From HGM04593 sp045588345 (GTDB lineage: Bacteria > Bacteroidota > Bacteroidia > Bacteroidales > Bacteroidaceae), in the NCBI GenBank assembly GCA_045588345.1, contig JAZNDZ010000092.1:1-18394 (forward strand): a stretch of DNA of 18,394 nucleotides, in the 5' to 3' direction. The notes below the pieces were generated by a model. That model was not told the DNA's origin. It was given only the letters and a program-made list of their open reading frames with translations, and searched no databases. Both the position numbers and the translations under genes were made by a program. Position 1 is the stretch's first letter. Each line of letters begins with the position of its first letter. Below are positions 14,681-18,394 of the stretch, piece after piece.

Positions 14681-15913
14681 TTAAAGTTCCAGGTCTTTAT
14701 CGAATTCCTCGTGCCAAGGCAGACCCTTCATATTGAGTTGCTCCATGAACGGATCGGGGTCGAACTGCTCCACGTTCCACACGCCCGGTTTGCGCCACAG
14801 CCCCTTGAGGAACATCATTGCACCAATCATTGCCGGCACACCGGTGGTATAACTTACGCCCTGCATGCCGGTTTCCTTGTAGGCTGCCTGGTGGCTGCAG
14901 TTGTTATACACATAGTATGTGCGTTCCTTGCCGTCCTTGATACCACGGATGCGGCAACCGATTGAGGTCTCGCCCTCGTAGTTCTCGCCAAGGTCCTGAG
15001 GATTGGGAAGAACTGCCTTGAGGAACTGCAAAGGTACAATCTTCACAACCTCTTCGCCAGTACCGTCGGCCTTGGGGGCCTTGTATTCCACCTCGTCAAT
15101 GCGGCTCATACCTATGTTCTGAATCACATCCAGATAGTTCAAGTACTGCTGGCCGAAGGTCATCCAGAAACGGGCACGTTTGATGGTCGGGAAGTTAATA
15201 ACAAGACTTTCAATCTCCTCGTGATGCAAGAGATAACTTTCGCGGGGACCGATGTTTGGATAGTTCAATGGCTGATGTATCTCCATTGGTTCAGTCTCTA
15301 TGTACTTTCCATTCTCGTAATAAAGTCCCTTTTGAGTGATTTCACGAATATTGATTTCGGGATTGAAGTTGGTGGCGAATGCCTTATGATGATTTCCGGC
15401 GTTGCAGTCAACGATATCGAGATAGTGAATCTCATCGAAATGGTGCTTTGCAGCATAGGCTGTAAACACGCTGGTCACGCCCGGATCGAATCCGCAACCC
15501 AGAATGGCGCAAAGACCGGCCTTCTCGAAACGTTCGCGATAAGCCCACTGCCAACTGTATTCGAAGTGAGCCTCGTCCTTAGGTTCATAGTTGGCGGTAT
15601 CCAGATAGTTGCAACCGGTCTGCAGACAGGCTTCCATGATGGTAAGATCCTGATATGGCAAGGCCAGGTTCATTACGATATCGGGCTTATACGTGCCAAG
15701 CAGTTCTACGAGTTGTTCCACACTGTCCGCATCCACCTGTGCCGTCTGCACGTTTGTTCCGTACTCCTTGTTCAGCACATCTGCCAATGCATCGCACTTC
15801 TTTTTTGTGCGGCTGGCAATCATGATTTCGGTAAACACATCGGTATTCTGGCACACCTTATGCGCCGCAACAGTAGCCACACCTCCGGCTCCAATAATCA
15901 GAACTTTTCCCAT
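14681..15913 (-). CDS. Saccharopine dehydrogenase family protein, probable carboxynorspermidine synthase, 410 aa
   Basis: A Rossmann nucleotide-binding motif GKVLIIGAGGVATVAAHK lies at the N-terminus. It is followed by SRTKKKCDALAD, MNLALPYQDLTIMEACL, NYLDTANYEPKDE and LGCGFDPGVTSVFTAYAAKH, all typical of the saccharopine-dehydrogenase family and closest, as I recall, to carboxynorspermidine synthase (an NADPH-dependent reductive condensation in spermidine synthesis). Saccharopine dehydrogenase itself is the alternative. The ATG at 15913 is preferred over the in-frame TTG at 15940, because it gives the standard MGKVLIIGAGG start and because the TTG would lie inside the -7 promoter element. 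The gene is the first of three on the - strand, with recA 60 bases downstream. The divergent dnaK starts 393 bases away. Confidence 0.9.
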   Translation of the reverse strand: MGKVLIIGAGGVATVAAHKVCQNTDVFTEIMIASRTKKKCDALADVLNKEYGTNVQTAQVDADSVEQLVELLGTYKPDIVMNLALPYQDLTIMEACLQTGCNYLDTANYEPKDEAHFEYSWQWAYRERFEKAGLCAILGCGFDPGVTSVFTAYAAKHHFDEIHYLDIVDCNAGNHHKAFATNFNPEINIREITQKGLYYENGKYIETEPMEIHQPLNYPNIGPRESYLLHHEEIESLVINFPTIKRARFWMTFGQQYLNYLDVIQNIGMSRIDEVEYKAPKADGTGEEVVKIVPLQFLKAVLPNPQDLGENYEGETSIGCRIRGIKDGKERTYYVYNNCSHQAAYKETGMQGVSYTTGVPAMIGAMMFLKGLWRKPGVWNVEQFDPDPFMEQLNMKGLPWHEEFDKDLEL

Positions 15914-15937
15914 TCTCTTAAAACGATTAAAAGTTGA

Positions 15938-15968
15938 CAAATATCTTTAAATTAATTCTTTTACACAA
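15938..15968 (-). promoter_or_regulatory. Bacteroidetes-type promoter of the saccharopine-dehydrogenase-family gene
   Basis: On the - strand, TTG (15968-15966), a 20-base spacer and GATATTTG (15945-15938) match the Bacteroidetes -33 TTG and -7 TAnnTTTG pattern with one mismatch. Transcription would start about 18 bases before the ATG at 15913. This supports that start over the upstream TTG. Confidence 0.6.
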
Positions 15969-16125
15969 CAAATATTGCCGGCACGCCCAAGCGCACACCC
16001 TGCAATATACATTTCTACAAAAGTAATACAAAAAAAAGAAAATTGCAACAGATTGGCTTTTTTGGCAATCATTTTTATTACGAGGCATACATGCGCCACT
16101 CAGCCGGCCCTAAAAAGCAGAGGCA

Positions 16126-16195
16126 TGACACTATTTCTGCCACATTGTCACACTTTACACACAAAAGCATGCCATAAAATCAAAGACTGACAGTC
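16126..16195. promoter_or_regulatory. Candidate upstream activator sites for dnaK
   Basis: Upstream of the sigma-54-like element are TGACA (16126-16130) paired with TGTCA (16146-16150), and an 11-bp palindrome GACTGACAGTC (16185-16195). All share the GACA/TGTC core. This could be an enhancer array for a sigma-54 activator or a heat-shock regulator. It is seen by eye only. Confidence 0.35.
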
Positions 16196-16215
16196 ATTCA
16201 CACAACAAGAACCCT

Positions 16216-16232
16216 TTGGCACGCACTTTGTT
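16216..16232 (+). promoter_or_regulatory. Sigma-54-like promoter candidate upstream of dnaK
   Basis: TTGGCACG (16216-16223), four bases, then TTGTT matches the sigma-54 -24 element exactly and the -12 element (TTGC) with one mismatch. The GG-N10-G spacing is correct. It would give a transcript starting near 16,243 with a leader of about 64 bases. No good TAnnTTTG promoter was found in the same region. The remainder of the 393-base intergenic region (15914-16306) holds no gene that I can support. Confidence 0.5.
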
Positions 16233-16306
16233 CTTTATCTGGTGGATGCAGCGAACAATAGCGCCGCAACAAAAGTTGAATAATTAATAAAAAAGAAAAT
16301 AAGATT

Positions 16307-18220
16307 ATGGGAAAAATTATTGGTATTGACTTGGGTACAACAAACTCATGTGTAGCAGTTTTTGAGGGCAACGAGCCTGTAGTTATCACAAACAGCGAGG
16401 GCAAGCGCACCACTCCGTCAATTGTCGCATTCGACAACAACGGCGAGCGCAAGATAGGTGACCCGGCAAAACGTCAGGCGGTTACAAACCCGTTGCGTAC
16501 GATTTTCTCAATCAAGCGCTTCATGGGCGAGAACTGGTCACAGGTGAGCAAGGAGATTTCACGCGTACCTTATAAGGTGGTTGAGGAAAACAACATGCCA
16601 CGTGTCGACATCGACGGTCGCCTTTACACTCCACAGGAGATTTCGGCAATGGTTCTCCAAAAGATGAAGAAGACTGCCGAGGAATATCTTGGACAGGAAG
16701 TTACAGAGGCTGTAATCACTGTACCGGCATACTTCAGCGACAGCCAGCGACAGGCAACAAAAGAGGCCGGACTCATTGCCGGACTCGAAGTAAAGCGCAT
16801 CATCAACGAGCCAACAGCTGCAGCACTTGCATACGGAATTGACAAACTCAACAAGGATATGAAGATTGCAGTGTTTGACCTTGGTGGCGGTACCTTTGAT
16901 ATCTCTATCCTTGACTTCGGAGACGGTGTATTCGAGGTACTCTCTACAAACGGCGACACACACCTTGGCGGCGATGACTTTGACCAGGTAATCATTGACT
17001 GGCTAGCCAGTGAGTTCAAGGCCGAGGAAGGCATGGACCTTAAGGCAGACCCGATGGCATTGCAGCGTCTGAAGGAGGCAGCAGAGAAAGCAAAGATTGA
17101 ACTTTCATCTACAACATCAACCGAGATTAATCTCCCTTACATCACCGCAACAGCAACAGGTCCTAAGCATCTTGTAAAGACTTTGACACGCGCCAAGTTC
17201 GAATCACTCGCGCACAACCTCATACAGGCATGTCTTGAGCCTTGCAAGAAGGCAATGAGCGATGCCGGCCTGAGCAATTCAGAGATTGGCGAAGTTATCC
17301 TCGTAGGCGGTTCTACACGTATTCCCGCTGTGCAGAAGATTGTTGAGGATTTCTTCGGCAAGGCACCTTCAAAGGGTGTAAACCCCGACGAAGTTGTAGC
17401 ATTGGGTGCTGCAATCCAGGGTGCAATCCTCAACCAGGAAGAGGGCGTGAGCGACATTCAGCTTCTTGACGTAACACCATTGTCAATGGGTATCGAGACC
17501 TTGGGCGGTGTAATGACAAAGTTGATTGAGGCAAACTCAACAATCCCATGCAACAAGAGCCAGGTATTCTCTACTGCTGCCGACAACCAGACCGAGGTTA
17601 CAATCCACGTTCTGCAGGGCGAGCGTCCAATGGCAGCACAGAACAAGTCTATCGGTCAGTTCAACCTTACAGGCATTGCTCCGGCACGCCGCGGCATACC
17701 GCAGATTGAGGTAACATTCGACATTGACGCAAACGGTATCCTCAAGGTTTCGGCAAAGGACAAGGCTACAGGCAAAGAGCAGGCAATACGCATTGAGGCT
17801 TCATCGGGCTTGAGCAAGGAAGAGATTGAGCGCATGAAGGCTGAGGCTGAGGCAAATGCCGATGCAGACAAGAAAGAGCGCGAAAAGATTGACAAACTGA
17901 ACCAGGCCGACTCAATGATATTCCAGACAAAGAACCAGTTGAGCGAACTTGGCGACAAGATTCCTGCAGACAAGAAGGCTCCTATTGAGGCTGCTGTGCA
18001 GAAACTTGAGGAAGCACACAAGGCACAGGATATTGCTGGCATTGATGCAGCAATTGCAGAACTCAACAACGCCTGGAATGCTGCCAGCGCCGAGATGTAT
18101 GCACAGAGTGGCGCACAAGGCGCACAGGGCGGCCAGCAGCAGTACGACGGCGGTCAGCAGCAGAGCAACAACCAGCAAAACGACGATGTTCAGGATGCCG
18201 AGTTCGAGGAAGTGAAATGA
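16307..18220 (+). CDS. dnaK: Molecular chaperone DnaK (Hsp70), 637 aa
   Basis: DnaK is the ATP-dependent Hsp70 chaperone that, with DnaJ and GrpE, folds and protects cytosolic proteins. The nucleotide-binding domain opens with MGKIIGIDLGTTNSCVAVFE and contains NEPTAAALAYG (168-178), DLGGGTFDIS (191-200) and LVGGSTRIP (332-340). The interdomain linker DVTPLSMGIETLGG (388-401) leads to the substrate-binding domain and a helical lid (about 505-600). The C-terminus is Gln/Gly-rich and ends DAEFEEVK, the usual co-chaperone tail. Length is typical and no defect is seen. No grpE or dnaJ is adjacent, so dnaK is monocistronic here, with its own terminator. Translation starts behind an AT-rich leader without a clear Shine-Dalgarno, normal for Bacteroidetes. 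Confidence 0.99.
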   Translation: MGKIIGIDLGTTNSCVAVFEGNEPVVITNSEGKRTTPSIVAFDNNGERKIGDPAKRQAVTNPLRTIFSIKRFMGENWSQVSKEISRVPYKVVEENNMPRVDIDGRLYTPQEISAMVLQKMKKTAEEYLGQEVTEAVITVPAYFSDSQRQATKEAGLIAGLEVKRIINEPTAAALAYGIDKLNKDMKIAVFDLGGGTFDISILDFGDGVFEVLSTNGDTHLGGDDFDQVIIDWLASEFKAEEGMDLKADPMALQRLKEAAEKAKIELSSTTSTEINLPYITATATGPKHLVKTLTRAKFESLAHNLIQACLEPCKKAMSDAGLSNSEIGEVILVGGSTRIPAVQKIVEDFFGKAPSKGVNPDEVVALGAAIQGAILNQEEGVSDIQLLDVTPLSMGIETLGGVMTKLIEANSTIPCNKSQVFSTAADNQTEVTIHVLQGERPMAAQNKSIGQFNLTGIAPARRGIPQIEVTFDIDANGILKVSAKDKATGKEQAIRIEASSGLSKEEIERMKAEAEANADADKKEREKIDKLNQADSMIFQTKNQLSELGDKIPADKKAPIEAAVQKLEEAHKAQDIAGIDAAIAELNNAWNAASAEMYAQSGAQGAQGGQQQYDGGQQQSNNQQNDDVQDAEFEEVK

Positions 18221-18253
18221 GGCATGTAAGTAAAGACATACCAAAACACTATC

Positions 18254-18284
18254 AAAGAAGGTGACCCAAAAGTCTCCTTCTTTT
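18254..18284 (+). terminator. dnaK terminator
   Basis: The arms AAAGAAGG-T-GAC and GTC-T-CCTTCTTT form a hairpin with one T-T mismatch and a CCAAAA loop, ending in a short T-run. It lies 33 bases after the dnaK stop codon. Confidence 0.75.
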
Positions 18285-18325
18285 GTATGAGGCGTGAATA
18301 AAAAGTAAAGTTCAAGGCTTGTGAA

Positions 18326-18372
18326 GGCTTCAAAACCGCAGTTTACTAAGCGTAAATGAGGATTTTGAAGCC
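18326..18372. repeat. Imperfect inverted repeat after dnaK
   Basis: The 21-base arms GGCTTCAAAACCGCAGTTTAC and GTAAATGAGGATTTTGAAGCC are separated by TAAGC. The outer 10 and the innermost 5 bases of the arms pair, with mismatches between. It lacks a trailing T-run and is separate from the dnaK terminator. It may be a palindromic intergenic repeat or the edge of a structured RNA or element that continues past the window. Confidence 0.6.
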
Positions 18373-18394
18373 AAACGTAACGTAGAAATTTGCT

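Noticed and set aside
15221..15937. Long + strand open frame of 238 codons
   Set aside because: It lies antisense inside the saccharopine-dehydrogenase-family gene, which has clear family motifs; the antisense product has no recognisable domain.
15914..15940. TTG-initiated extension of the saccharopine-dehydrogenase-family gene
   Set aside because: It would overlap the likely -7 promoter element, and the Rossmann motif begins right after the ATG at 15913.
16051..16070. GATTG / CAATC hairpin followed by T-rich sequence, possible terminator
   Set aside because: The stem is only five pairs with a large loop and there is no gene ending just upstream on the + strand.
1..18394. CRISPR arrays, tRNA or rRNA genes, insertion sequences, integrases
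   Set aside because: No regularly spaced repeats, tRNA-like cloverleaf, transposase or integrase motifs were found on either strand.

Overview
The window looks like a chromosome segment of a Bacteroidales bacterium (Bacteroides, Prevotella or a relative). The evidence is the Bacteroidales-type DnaK, RecA and saccharopine-dehydrogenase-family proteins, translation starts without clear Shine-Dalgarno sequences, and a promoter close to the Bacteroidetes TTG / TAnnTTTG consensus. The genus cannot be fixed from the sequence.

Left two thirds (1 to about 12,170, all + strand): one tightly packed defence operon built on a complete type III restriction-modification system. In order it holds the tail of a probable helicase (cut by the window edge), a protein with ADP-ribosyltransferase-like motifs, a DUF4391 protein, three small proteins (winged-helix plus membrane anchor, a trypco2-like beta protein, and a two-helix membrane protein with a coiled coil), the Mod methyltransferase, a HEPN-like protein, an AbiJ-type abortive-infection protein, a RhuM-family protein, the Res helicase-nuclease, and a DUF2971 protein. 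Gaps are mostly 1 to 17 bases, two junctions are ATGA overlaps, and the only clear terminator follows the last gene. The recognised restriction genes (DUF4391, Mod, RhuM, Res) are about 45-52% GC, while the genes between and after them are about 22-40% GC. This suggests accessory defence genes lodged in the gaps of a resident restriction locus. Mod is itself mosaic: its central target-recognition part is AT-rich.

Right third (12,294-18,394): core chromosome. On the - strand, reading right to left, are a saccharopine-dehydrogenase-family gene (probable carboxynorspermidine synthase), recA and a secreted C1-family cysteine peptidase. The last ends at a 32-bp perfect palindrome facing the defence operon's terminator. 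Divergently, dnaK lies on the + strand behind a 393-bp intergenic region with a sigma-54-like promoter candidate. An imperfect inverted repeat follows the dnaK terminator at the window end.

How the parts may work together: Mod protects host DNA by adenine methylation and Res, with Mod, cuts foreign DNA. The AbiJ and HEPN-like proteins (probable RNases) and the ART-like protein (possible NAD-using modifier) would act as second-line, cell-halting responses. The small membrane genes could be a separate module. These cargo roles are inference.
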